Under the pieces are notes generated by a model, which had not been told where the DNA came from, did not search any database, and worked only from the letters and a program-made list of their open reading frames with translations. From Nitrospinota bacterium (lineage in GTDB: Bacteria; Nitrospirota; Nitrospiria; Nitrospirales; UBA8639): DNA of 11,280 nucleotides. The stretch's first letter is position 1. Each line of letters starts with the position of its first letter. Below, piece after piece: positions 5,203 through 11,280 of this stretch. A program made the translations under genes and the position numbers. The stretch covers positions 1 through 11,280 of the forward strand of contig JADFRB010000020.1 of the NCBI GenBank assembly GCA_022561525.1. The letters run 5' to 3'.

Positions 5203-6405
5203 CTACACATTGTTCAGTAGATGTCCTAGCTTCGCCTTCTTGGTTTGAAGGTATCGAACATTGGATTCTTTCGGATCAATTTCAATCGGAATCCGCTCAA
5301 CCACATTCAGACCATACCCCTCAATCCCGACGATCTTGCGTGGGTTATTCGTAATCAATCGGATCTGCTTTAAACCCAAGCTAACAAGAATTTGAGCCCC
5401 AATTCCATAATCACGAAGATCGGGCTTAAACCCGAGTTGAAGATTGGCCTCAACCGTATCACTGCCCTGGTCTTGCAAGCGATACGCTCGAATCTTGTTG
5501 AGCAATCCGATTCCCCTGCCCTCTTGGTTCAAATAGAGCAACACGCCCTTTCCTTCTTTTTCAATCATCTCCATGGCTCGATGAAGCTGTTCACGGCAAT
5601 CACATCGAAGGGATCCAAACACATCTGACGTCAGACATCCTGAGTGAACACGGACGAGCGTGGGAGACTCATCAATAAGCCCTTTAACCAAGGCAATATG
5701 GGTTCCATTGTCCAATTCATTTTCAAACACCCTCGCCTCAAAGTTGCCAAAGATAGTAGGCAGCTGAGCACTGACCGATTGCTTCACCAAGGTCTCACGT
5801 GACAGCCGATATTGGATCAGATCTTTAATCGTGATGAGTTTGAGCTGATGCGCGTTGGCGAAGGTGACCAAATCCGGAACACGGGCCATGGTGCCGTCGT
5901 CATTCATGATTTCACAGATCACGCCCGCTGGGTACATACCGGCCAGACGTGCCAAATCTACCGAGCCTTCCGTTTGCCCTGCCCGTTTGAGCACTCCGCC
6001 ATCATGAGCGCGAAGCGGAAAGATATGCCCGGGCTTTGTAAAATCAGAGGATTTGCACCTACTATCGACAGCCATTCGAATAGTCGTGGCACGATCGGAT
6101 GCGGAGATGCCCGTAGTCACATCTCGCGCGGCATCAATGGATATTGTAAATGCCGTGCCAAACGGTGCGGTATTTTCAACCGTCTGCGGGTGAAGCTGGA
6201 GTTCATCGGCACGAGTAGAGGTCAAGGTAAGACAGATCAGCCCTCTAGCATTTTTGGCCATGAAATTGACGGTTTCGGGCGTCACGCATTCCGCCGCCAT
6301 CACCAAATCCCCTTCATTTTCTCGGTCTTCGTCATCTACCAGAATGACGCATTTCCCATCCCGAATATCCTGAAGGGCTTCATCTATCGAATGAAACGGT
6401 TCCAC
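5203..6405 (-). CDS. ribBA: Bifunctional RibBA: 3,4-dihydroxy-2-butanone 4-phosphate synthase / GTP cyclohydrolase II
   Basis: It supplies both precursor branches of riboflavin: the N-terminal RibB domain converts ribulose 5-phosphate, and the C-terminal RibA domain opens GTP. The 400 residues are the normal fused length. Rib[11 protein letters not shown] (24-33) holds the acidic metal-binding residues and PGHIFPLR lies at 125-132. The usual GHTEA motif reads GQTEG (143-147), with Gln144 in place of a metal-binding histidine. RibA: zinc cysteines 257, 268 and 270 ([17 protein letters not shown]), QEGRGIGL (294-301) and [10 protein letters not shown] (331-340) are all present. The start is GTG, supported by AGGAGG about 11-12 bases upstream. 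The gap to the narK-like gene is 53 bp, so the two may be co-transcribed; that gap is too short for an FMN riboswitch. Confidence 0.95.
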   Translation of the reverse strand: MEPFHSIDEALQDIRDGKCVILVDDEDRENEGDLVMAAECVTPETVNFMAKNARGLICLTLTSTRADELQLHPQTVENTAPFGTAFTISIDAARDVTTGISASDRATTIRMAVDSRCKSSDFTKPGHIFPLRAHDGGVLKRAGQTEGSVDLARLAGMYPAGVICEIMNDDGTMARVPDLVTFANAHQLKLITIKDLIQYRLSRETLVKQSVSAQLPTIFGNFEARVFENELDNGTHIALVKGLIDESPTLVRVHSGCLTSDVFGSLRCDCREQLHRAMEMIEKEGKGVLLYLNQEGRGIGLLNKIRAYRLQDQGSDTVEANLQLGFKPDLRDYGIGAQILVSLGLKQIRLITNNPRKIVGIEGYGLNVVERIPIEIDPKESNVRYLQTKKAKLGHLLNNV

Positions 6406-6458
6406 GCTACTGTCTTCCTCCTCTCATGTTCAGCTTATCTCAGGTTTACTGGCCCCTG

Positions 6459-7673
6459 TCAATCTGAACTTTCTTTACTGAGCGTTTCAACAGATACCCG
6501 CAGCCATCGTTGCATCACCAGGACACTTATTGCGGCCACACCTGAAAATAGCCCGAAAATCAGAAACCCACCGGCATAGGTCCCTGTGAAATCTTTGAGT
6601 AACCCAAACCATGATGGAAGCAGAAATCCGCCAATTGCTCCAGCTGCCCCTATAAAACCCGAAGCCGTTCCCATCACCCCCTGGAATCGTAATGAGACAA
6701 CCTGAAACACCACACCATTTCCGAAGCCAAGAAACAACAGAGTCGTAAAAATTAAGGGCAGAGAAAACACAAGCGGAAACAGCCCACATAAAATACCACT
6801 CAGGATAGCCGTCAATGGAAAAACCGCCAGGAGAAGGCCGATTCCTCCCATCCTGTCAGCAACATACCCTCCCACAGGCCTCGCCAAACTTCCGGCTAAC
6901 CCGCACATAGCGGTAATGGTCCCAGCGGATACCATATCCAACTGATATTGGTCGTGGAAAAAAATCGGCAGAAAGCTAGAAAAACCGACAAATCCCCCAA
7001 AGGTCACTGCGTACAGAAAACACAGCCAGTACATCATGGGCTGTTGAAGAACGGACCGGACGGACAAAGAAGCCCGTGGCGCCACTTGAGAGTTGGCTTG
7101 CCCCGAGCGATCGGGAACAAGGAAATAAAACAGGACGGCCGTGATGACGACGGGAATAATCATGACGCCAAATGTCCCATGCCATCCAATCAACTCAGCG
7201 ATTCGAGGACCAAAGAAGGTGGCCAGCAACACCCCACTATTCCCGATCGCTGCCACCCCCATCGCCAGCCCTTGGCGTTCCGGGGGATAGGCCTGACTCG
7301 CGAGCGGCAAGGCAATGGCGAAACTTGCCCCGGCAAATCCTAACAGCAACCCCACGCCCAACATGTGAAAATAGTTCTGCCCGAACAGCCAACCTAAAAC
7401 CAGGGCCACCACTTCAAGCCCTAACAGAGCCATTCCGACCCGTTTGGCGCCAAACTGATCGGCAAACGGACCAACCACCATTCTCAGAAGAGCCCCGCCT
7501 AATAAAGGGACTCCCACGAGAAATCCTTTTTGTGTGGCACTGAGGTCAAAATCTTGGGCAATCGCCACCCCCAACGCCCCAACCAAAAGCCACACCATAA
7601 AGCTGACTTCAAAATGCAGCCAGGCCCCGAGCAATGACGGCCAATGTCCGTCTTTTAAGCCTTGCAGTCTCAT
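6459..7673 (-). CDS. narK: NarK-type nitrate/nitrite transporter (MFS, NNP family)
   Basis: An inner-membrane transporter of 404 residues with about 12 predicted transmembrane helices, of the nitrate/nitrite porter family. The N-terminal LHFEVSFMVWLLVGALGVAIAQDF and GALLRMVVGPFADQFGAKRVG are typical of NarK. Arg64 in helix 2 and Arg265 (GSLARPVGG) fit the paired arginines that bind the anion in NarK. The two glycine-rich family motifs appear as GFAGASFAIALPL (112-124) and GFGNGVVFQVVSLRF (316-330). The ATG is preceded by GAAGG at about 10 bases. Whether it imports nitrate, exports nitrite or exchanges them cannot be told from sequence. With nirK five genes away it points to nitrogen-oxide metabolism. 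The symbol denotes the family, not proven orthology with the E. coli protein. Confidence 0.88.
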   Translation of the reverse strand: MRLQGLKDGHWPSLLGAWLHFEVSFMVWLLVGALGVAIAQDFDLSATQKGFLVGVPLLGGALLRMVVGPFADQFGAKRVGMALLGLEVVALVLGWLFGQNYFHMLGVGLLLGFAGASFAIALPLASQAYPPERQGLAMGVAAIGNSGVLLATFFGPRIAELIGWHGTFGVMIIPVVITAVLFYFLVPDRSGQANSQVAPRASLSVRSVLQQPMMYWLCFLYAVTFGGFVGFSSFLPIFFHDQYQLDMVSAGTITAMCGLAGSLARPVGGYVADRMGGIGLLLAVFPLTAILSGILCGLFPLVFSLPLIFTTLLFLGFGNGVVFQVVSLRFQGVMGTASGFIGAAGAIGGFLLPSWFGLLKDFTGTYAGGFLIFGLFSGVAAISVLVMQRWLRVSVETLSKESSD

Positions 7674-7705
7674 GATCCAAAAACCTTCACGCTTCCAAGA
7701 ACGGT

Positions 7706-7717
7706 GAACCTAGGTTC
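7706..7717. promoter_or_regulatory. 12-bp palindrome in the narK leader
   Basis: GAACCTAGGTTC is a perfect 12-bp dyad about 33 bp upstream of the narK start codon and inside its predicted transcript leader. It could be an operator or chance; no regulator is recognised. Confidence 0.2.
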
Positions 7718-7800
7718 TCCCCAAAACACATCAAAACGTGGAATTCACAGCTTTCGTTGCATTTCCTTCTGCTCTGATCCCTCCTTCAACACGCGTTAGT

Positions 7801-7830
7801 ACTATAGAAGATCCGGTTTTGCTATCGCAA
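7801..7830 (-). promoter_or_regulatory. Candidate sigma-70-type promoter for narK
   Basis: On the minus strand TTGCGA (7830-7825) and TATAGT (7806-7801) are 18 bp apart, matching the consensus at four and five of six bases. The predicted start near 7794 gives a leader of about 120 nt. It may drive narK and perhaps ribBA. Confidence 0.4.
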
Positions 7831-7851
7831 TTCAATATGCGCTGGTAAGAA

Positions 7852-7861
7852 GGGTATACCC
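7852..7861. promoter_or_regulatory. 10-bp palindrome just upstream of the rpoH promoter
   Basis: GGGTATACCC is a perfect dyad ending 9 bp before the -35 box of the rpoH promoter, centred about 50 bp before the predicted start. That is a plausible place for a regulator, but short palindromes of this size can be chance. Confidence 0.22.
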
Positions 7862-7870
7862 GGCAGGTCT

Positions 7871-7899
7871 TTGTCATTCTGTCAAATGGTGTATATTAT
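7871..7899 (+). promoter_or_regulatory. Sigma-70-type promoter of rpoH
   Basis: TTGTCA (7871-7876) and TATTAT (7894-7899) each match the consensus at five of six bases with the optimal 17-bp spacer. The start is expected near 7906, about 31 nt before the first ATG of rpoH. This is the clearest housekeeping promoter in the window and suggests steady transcription of the sigma factor gene. Confidence 0.65.
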
Positions 7900-7936
7900 T
7901 TTCTAAGAATTTCGTACATTTCACAAAAGTCTCTTA

Positions 7937-8962
7937 ATGAAAAACGCTGAGATGAAAAATCCCAACACGCCCACACACAACAAGACCCTCCCGGACGAGG
8001 GTGATGCGATTGATGTCGAGTTCTCTTCAGACGACAGTGACTCCGAATTTCCCAAGAATGCACCGCACCTAGAACCTGGTGAAAAGGCCTCCTCTACCAG
8101 CGATAGTTCGCTTGTCCCCAGCACGGCGTTAAACCGGTATTTAGCTGAAATCCGACGATATCCGTTTTTGTCCAAAGAAGAAGAGATTCAGCTTTTTCAC
8201 GAATATCAACACAAGGGCAACCGGGAAGCAGCCGTCAAACTTATTCTGGCCAATTTACGACTATCCGTGTCCATCGCCTCGGAATATGCCCACACCGGGA
8301 CGGATCAGATGGATTTGATCCAAGAAGGCAATGTGGGGCTCATGCAGGCCATTAAAAAGTTTGATGTGACCAGGAATGTACGCTTCTATGCGTATGCCGC
8401 TTGGTGGGTCCGAGCGTTTATATTAAGGCATCTCTTGAATACGCACCGGTTGGTGAAAATTGGAACAACCCAGGAGCAACGTAAGCTCTTTTACAATTTA
8501 AAAAAAGAAAAGGCCAAACTGGAACGTTTGGGCTTCGTCCCCGATGCCAAGCTCCTCGCCGATCGGCTTCAGGTTCGCGAGCGAGATGTGGTGGAAATGG
8601 ACCAACGGCTCGGGGGATGGGAATTATCCCTGGACCAGCCCATAAACAGCGAAGAAGGCGACAGCACCTTTCTCGACCTCCTTCCGGCCCAAACCCCAGC
8701 CATCGATGACACCTTGGCGGAGAACCAACTTCGACTCTTGTTTCGGAGAAAACTCGGAGAGTTTGCCAAAACACTCAATGAACGCGAAGAGGACATTCTG
8801 AGAAATCGACTTCTGTCCGAGAACCCCCTGACTCTTGAGGAATTAGGGAAAAAATATTCAATTACCAAGGAGCGTTCACGGCAACTGGAAGCGAAAATCA
8901 TCAAAAAATTACGAGAGTTCATGAAGGCTGAGGTGAAGGATTTCGATGAAATTCGCCTGTAA
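7937..8962 (+). CDS. rpoH: RNA polymerase heat-shock sigma factor, RpoH-like (sigma-32 group)
   Basis: Directs RNA polymerase to stress promoters. The 341 residues exceed E. coli RpoH (284) because of an N-terminal stretch of about 60 residues rich in Asp, Glu and Ser. Region 1.2 begins near ALNRYLAEIRRYPFLSKEEE (64-83). Core-binding region 2.1-2.2 includes ANLRLSVSIASEYA and DLIQEGNVGLMQAI (126-139), and region 2.4 includes YAAWWVRAFI. The RpoH box QRKLFYNLKKEK (181-192) closely resembles the E. coli QRKLFFNLRKTK and separates it from RpoD and RpoS. Region 4.2, LTLEELGKKYSITKERSRQLEAKIIKKLR (298-326), is the helix-turn-helix for the -35 box. ATG codons at 7937 and 7952 are both possible; neither has a clear ribosome binding site. 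Its position directly before groES-groEL on the same strand supports a heat-shock role. Assignment to RpoH rather than another group 3 sigma is good but not certain. Confidence 0.85.
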   Translation: MKNAEMKNPNTPTHNKTLPDEGDAIDVEFSSDDSDSEFPKNAPHLEPGEKASSTSDSSLVPSTALNRYLAEIRRYPFLSKEEEIQLFHEYQHKGNREAAVKLILANLRLSVSIASEYAHTGTDQMDLIQEGNVGLMQAIKKFDVTRNVRFYAYAAWWVRAFILRHLLNTHRLVKIGTTQEQRKLFYNLKKEKAKLERLGFVPDAKLLADRLQVRERDVVEMDQRLGGWELSLDQPINSEEGDSTFLDLLPAQTPAIDDTLAENQLRLLFRRKLGEFAKTLNEREEDILRNRLLSENPLTLEELGKKYSITKERSRQLEAKIIKKLREFMKAEVKDFDEIRL

Positions 8963-9054
8963 GACAGACCTGTAACCCAGAAGGCCGTAATAATAATGAG
9001 GAGGCCCCAAAACTTGAAAGGATTGAAAAAGAAGAATTTTTCTCCTGAAAGACC

Positions 9055-9082
9055 TTGACTTTGGATATCCCGGATATATCTA
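9055..9082 (+). promoter_or_regulatory. Candidate groES-groEL promoter with internal palindrome
   Basis: TTGACT (9055-9060), a 16-bp spacer and TATCTA (9077-9082) form a weak sigma-70-like promoter. Between the boxes lies a perfect dyad, ATATCC-C-GGATAT (9065-9077). Read instead as a heat-shock promoter, CCGGATAT (9070-9077) matches CCCCATAT at six of eight, but the CTTGACT upstream is only 9 bp away, shorter than usual. No CIRCE repeat is visible. The leader before groES would be about 108 nt. Confidence 0.35.
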
Positions 9083-9196
9083 GTCTAAGGACATGCTATT
9101 GAATTGAATGGATTTTTTTGATCACCACAACATAACCACGACATTTGTGACCTTTACCATCAGGTCATTGGTCAACCAAAGGAGGCAGTAATCGAT

Positions 9197-9535
9197 ATGG
9201 CTACGCAAACCAAGGAAAAAGAAAAGGAAAAAAAAGAGAACAAAGAAGAGAGCAAAGGGACCGCTGCTAAAGGCTTTCTTCCATTAGGCGATCGTGTTTT
9301 TGTGACCTATACTGAAGAATTAGAACGCACGGCCGGTGGCATTTACGTTCCTGACACAGCCCGGGAAAAGCCCCAACGTGGAACCGTCGAGGGAGCAGGA
9401 AAAGACGTCACATCCCTGAAGGTTGGAGATCAAGTGTTGTTCGATAAATATTCCGGGACAAAAATAAAAATTGAGAACGATGATTGCCTGATTCTTCGCG
9501 AAGAAGACATTCTGGGCGTTTTTGTTGACGATTAG
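9197..9535 (+). CDS. groES: Co-chaperonin GroES (Hsp10) with N-terminal extension
   Basis: A heptameric lid for GroEL in ATP-driven protein folding. The 112 residues are about 15 longer than usual. Residues 1-26 form an extra stretch dominated by Lys and Glu (KEKEKEKKENKEESK), and the fold starts at FLPLGDRV (27-34). The mobile loop that contacts GroEL (about 40-60) includes TAGGIYVPDTAREKP. The roof hairpin is short: where E. coli has a [20 protein letters not shown]-type stretch, this protein has GAGKDVTSLKVGD. A similar short form is known in Bacteroidetes GroES. The end EDILGVFVDD is normal. The ATG is fixed by AAAGGAGG at 9178-9185; there is no other start before the core, so the extension is likely translated. 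It is followed by groEL after 77 bp. Confidence 0.94.
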   Translation: MATQTKEKEKEKKENKEESKGTAAKGFLPLGDRVFVTYTEELERTAGGIYVPDTAREKPQRGTVEGAGKDVTSLKVGDQVLFDKYSGTKIKIENDDCLILREEDILGVFVDD

Positions 9536-9612
9536 GTCTCCAATGGTGATTTCTCAATTACTTGAATATCTAGAATTTGAAGTTACACTTTAAAGTTTGA
9601 TGGAGGAAGATT

Positions 9613-11270
9613 ATGCCGAAACAGTTACTATATGGAGATCAAGCCCGGAGTGCGATTCTCCAGGGTGTGAACCAATTGGCCAATGCCGTAAAGGCGACGT
9701 TGGGCCCGTTAGGCCGGAACGCCATTTTAGACAAGAAATTTGGTGCCCCCACGATCACCAAAGACGGTGTGACCGTGGCGAAAGAAATTGAACTGTCAGA
9801 CCCCTACCAAAACATGGGTGCCCAACTCGTCAAAGAGGTAGCCAGCAAAACCAGTGATGTGGCTGGTGACGGAACTACCACGGCTACCGTGTTGGCCCAA
9901 GCCATTTACCGCGAAGGGGTAAGGAACATCAGCGCCGGTGCCAATCCAATGGAATTGAAGCGCGGGATTGATAAAGCCGTTGAAGTAGTCATTGAAGAGT
10001 TGAAGAAAATCAGCAAGCCCTGCCATTCCAAGAAAGAAATCGGCCAAATCGGTTCTATTTCTGCCAACAATGACCCCACCATTGGCGATCTCATTGCCGA
10101 AGCCATGGACAAAGTTGGAAAAGATGGCGTGATCACTGTGGAAGAGGCCAAATCCATGAGCACCTCCTTGGACGTAGTTGAGGGTATGCAATTCGACCGG
10201 GGTTACATTCCCCATACTTCGTCACAAATGCCGAGCGCATGGAAGCTGTCCTGGAAGATGCCTTCATTTTGATCAACGAGAAAAAAATCAGTGCCATGAA
10301 AGACTTACTCCCCATTCTGGAGCAAGTCGCCAAAATGGGCAAACCCTTGGTGATTCTCGCTGAAGATGTAGAAGGCGAAGCCTTGGCAACCCTCGTGGTC
10401 AACAAGCTTCGGGGAACCTTAAATATCTCCGCCGTGAAAGCCCCAGGCTTCGGTGATCGCCGCAAGGCCATGCTCGAAGACATTGCCATTCTCACCGGAG
10501 GTCAAGTTATTTCAGAAGAAGTCGGTCTGAAATTAGAGAATGTGAAACTCACCGATCTTGGCCGTGCCAAACGCATCACCATCGACAAAGACAACACCAC
10601 AATCGTAGAAGGTTTTGGAGATCCCAAGAAGATCGAAGGCCGCGTGAAGCAAATTAAAACTCAAATTGATGAAACCACTTCTGAGTATGATGGCGAAAAG
10701 CTCCAAGAGCGGTTGGCAAAAATTGTAGGTGGTGTGGCCGTGATTAACGTAGGTGCCGCAACGGAAACTGAAATGAAGGAAAAGAAAGCCCGCGTCGAGG
10801 ACGCCCTTCATGCGACAAAAGCCGCTGTTGAAGAAGGGATTGTCCCTGGAGGCGGCGTGGCTTTTCTCCGAGCCCTTCCAGCTTTGGACAAAATGAAATT
10901 AGAGGGCGATCAACAATTCGGTGTGAATATTATCCGTCGCGCCCTCGAAGAACCAATTCGGTTGATTGTAGAAAATGCCGGTGTCGAAGGTTCCATTGTC
11001 GTGGATAAAGTGAAACACGATAAGACGAACCGAGGATACAATGCCGCCACTGGTGAATACGTCGATATGGTGGAATCCGGTGTGATTGACCCAACCAAAG
11101 TCACCCGTTGCGCATTACAAAATGCCGCGAGCGTCTCAGGGTTAATGTTGACCACCGAAGTGACCGTCACTGATATTCCAGAAGATAAAAAAGATGGCGG
11201 CATGGGCGGCGGCCATGACCATGGAATGGGTGGCATGGGCGGTATGGGTGGCATGGGCGGAGCGATGTAA
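9613..11270 (+). CDS. groEL: Chaperonin GroEL (Hsp60), interrupted by a single-base frameshift
   Basis: A double-ring folding chaperonin. Two overlapping frames together give a full-length protein: 9613-10272 covers the N-terminal third and 10239-11270 the rest. After ...[12 protein letters not shown] the frame fails. Restoring one T at about 10209 gives the universal GYISPYF and a protein of 552 residues, the usual length. ATP-site residues are seen: GDGTTTAT with Asp87, and the later Asp in RVEDALHAT equivalent to Asp398. The GGG of [10 protein letters not shown] is present, and the tail ends in the typical GGM repeats, here with an added HDHG. The ATG has GGAGGA seven bases upstream. Because GroEL is normally essential, a sequence error is far likelier than true loss, unless another copy exists. 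There is no slippery heptamer in frame at the site. Confidence 0.93.
10207..10213 (+). other. Frameshift point in groEL
   Basis: The window reads TAC-ATT-CCC-CAT where TAC-ATT-TCC-CCA-TAC-TTC is expected for Y-I-S-P-Y-F. One T is missing from the junction of a T run and a C run, a common site of sequencing error. Everything on both sides is otherwise well conserved. Confidence 0.85.
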
Positions 11271-11280
11271 GCCAGCTTTC

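Noticed and set aside
6406..6458. FMN riboswitch before ribBA
   Set aside because: The gap of 53 bp is too short for the FMN aptamer and none of its conserved blocks is seen; the 85-bp gap before ribH also lacks them.
5812..6579. Long plus-strand open frame of 255 codons
   Set aside because: It is antisense to ribBA and the narK end, whose products are clearly recognisable; its own translation has no family features.
9013..9019. CTTGAAA, a perfect sigma-32 -35 motif upstream of groES
   Set aside because: No CCCCAT-like -10 element follows at 11-16 bp, so it cannot be supported as a heat-shock promoter by itself.
8963..9196. CIRCE/HrcA operator upstream of groES
   Set aside because: I looked for the nine-base arms TTAGCACTC and GAGTGCTAA and found no near match.
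10200..10272. Programmed frameshift in groEL
   Set aside because: No slippery heptamer is in frame at the break, no known groEL uses recoding, and a single added T restores the universal motif.
1..11280. CRISPR arrays, tRNA or rRNA genes
   Set aside because: No regularly spaced direct repeats, cloverleaf sequences or rRNA motifs were seen in any intergenic stretch.

Overview
The window looks like chromosomal DNA from a Nitrospira-type bacterium (phylum Nitrospirota), possibly a marine lineage because base composition appears moderate. The evidence is a copper nitrite reductase (NirK) and a NarK-type nitrate/nitrite transporter near RibBA, RibH, NusB, purine-synthesis genes, an RpoH-like sigma factor and GroES/GroEL. 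The taxonomic assignment is inference; no rRNA gene or diagnostic marker is present.

Layout. Positions 1-1558 hold nirK on the minus strand, lying between two copies of a dispersed repeat in opposite orientation. Upstream of nirK is a perfect 28-bp palindrome of FNR/CRP type, centred 41.5 bp before the predicted transcription start. A 206-208 bp MITE-like element with 18-19 bp terminal inverted repeats then ends exactly at the purQ stop codon. Positions 1559-7673, all minus strand, carry in transcription order narK-like, ribBA, ribH, nusB, purB, purS and purQ. purB-purS and purS-purQ overlap by ATGA, suggesting coupled translation. A 156-bp element with IS66-like ends (5'-GTAA termini, 8-bp target duplication) sits between ribH and nusB. 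Joining the sequence across one duplication rebuilds a longer nusB beginning with ATG, so the element inserted inside the first codons of nusB and removed its start.

Positions 7674-7936 form a divergent promoter region. A good sigma-70-type promoter points right into rpoH and a weaker candidate points left to narK. Positions 7937-11270, plus strand, carry rpoH, groES and groEL: a heat-shock sigma factor next to the main chaperonin genes. No CIRCE element is visible, so control by a sigma factor rather than by HrcA is the simpler reading. groEL is broken by a single missing base near 10209, most likely a sequencing or assembly error. GroES has an unusual lysine/glutamate-rich N-terminal extension and a short roof loop.

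How the genes fit together: NarK and NirK handle nitrogen oxides (transport of nitrate/nitrite, reduction of nitrite to NO). RibBA and RibH make riboflavin precursors, PurB/PurS/PurQ act in purine synthesis (GTP is also the RibA substrate), NusB acts in rRNA antitermination, and RpoH/GroES/GroEL form a proteostasis block. I see no wholly new multi-gene system. The strongest unexplained signals are the two small inverted-repeat elements, what they did to nusB and the purQ/nirK junction, and the nirK operator.
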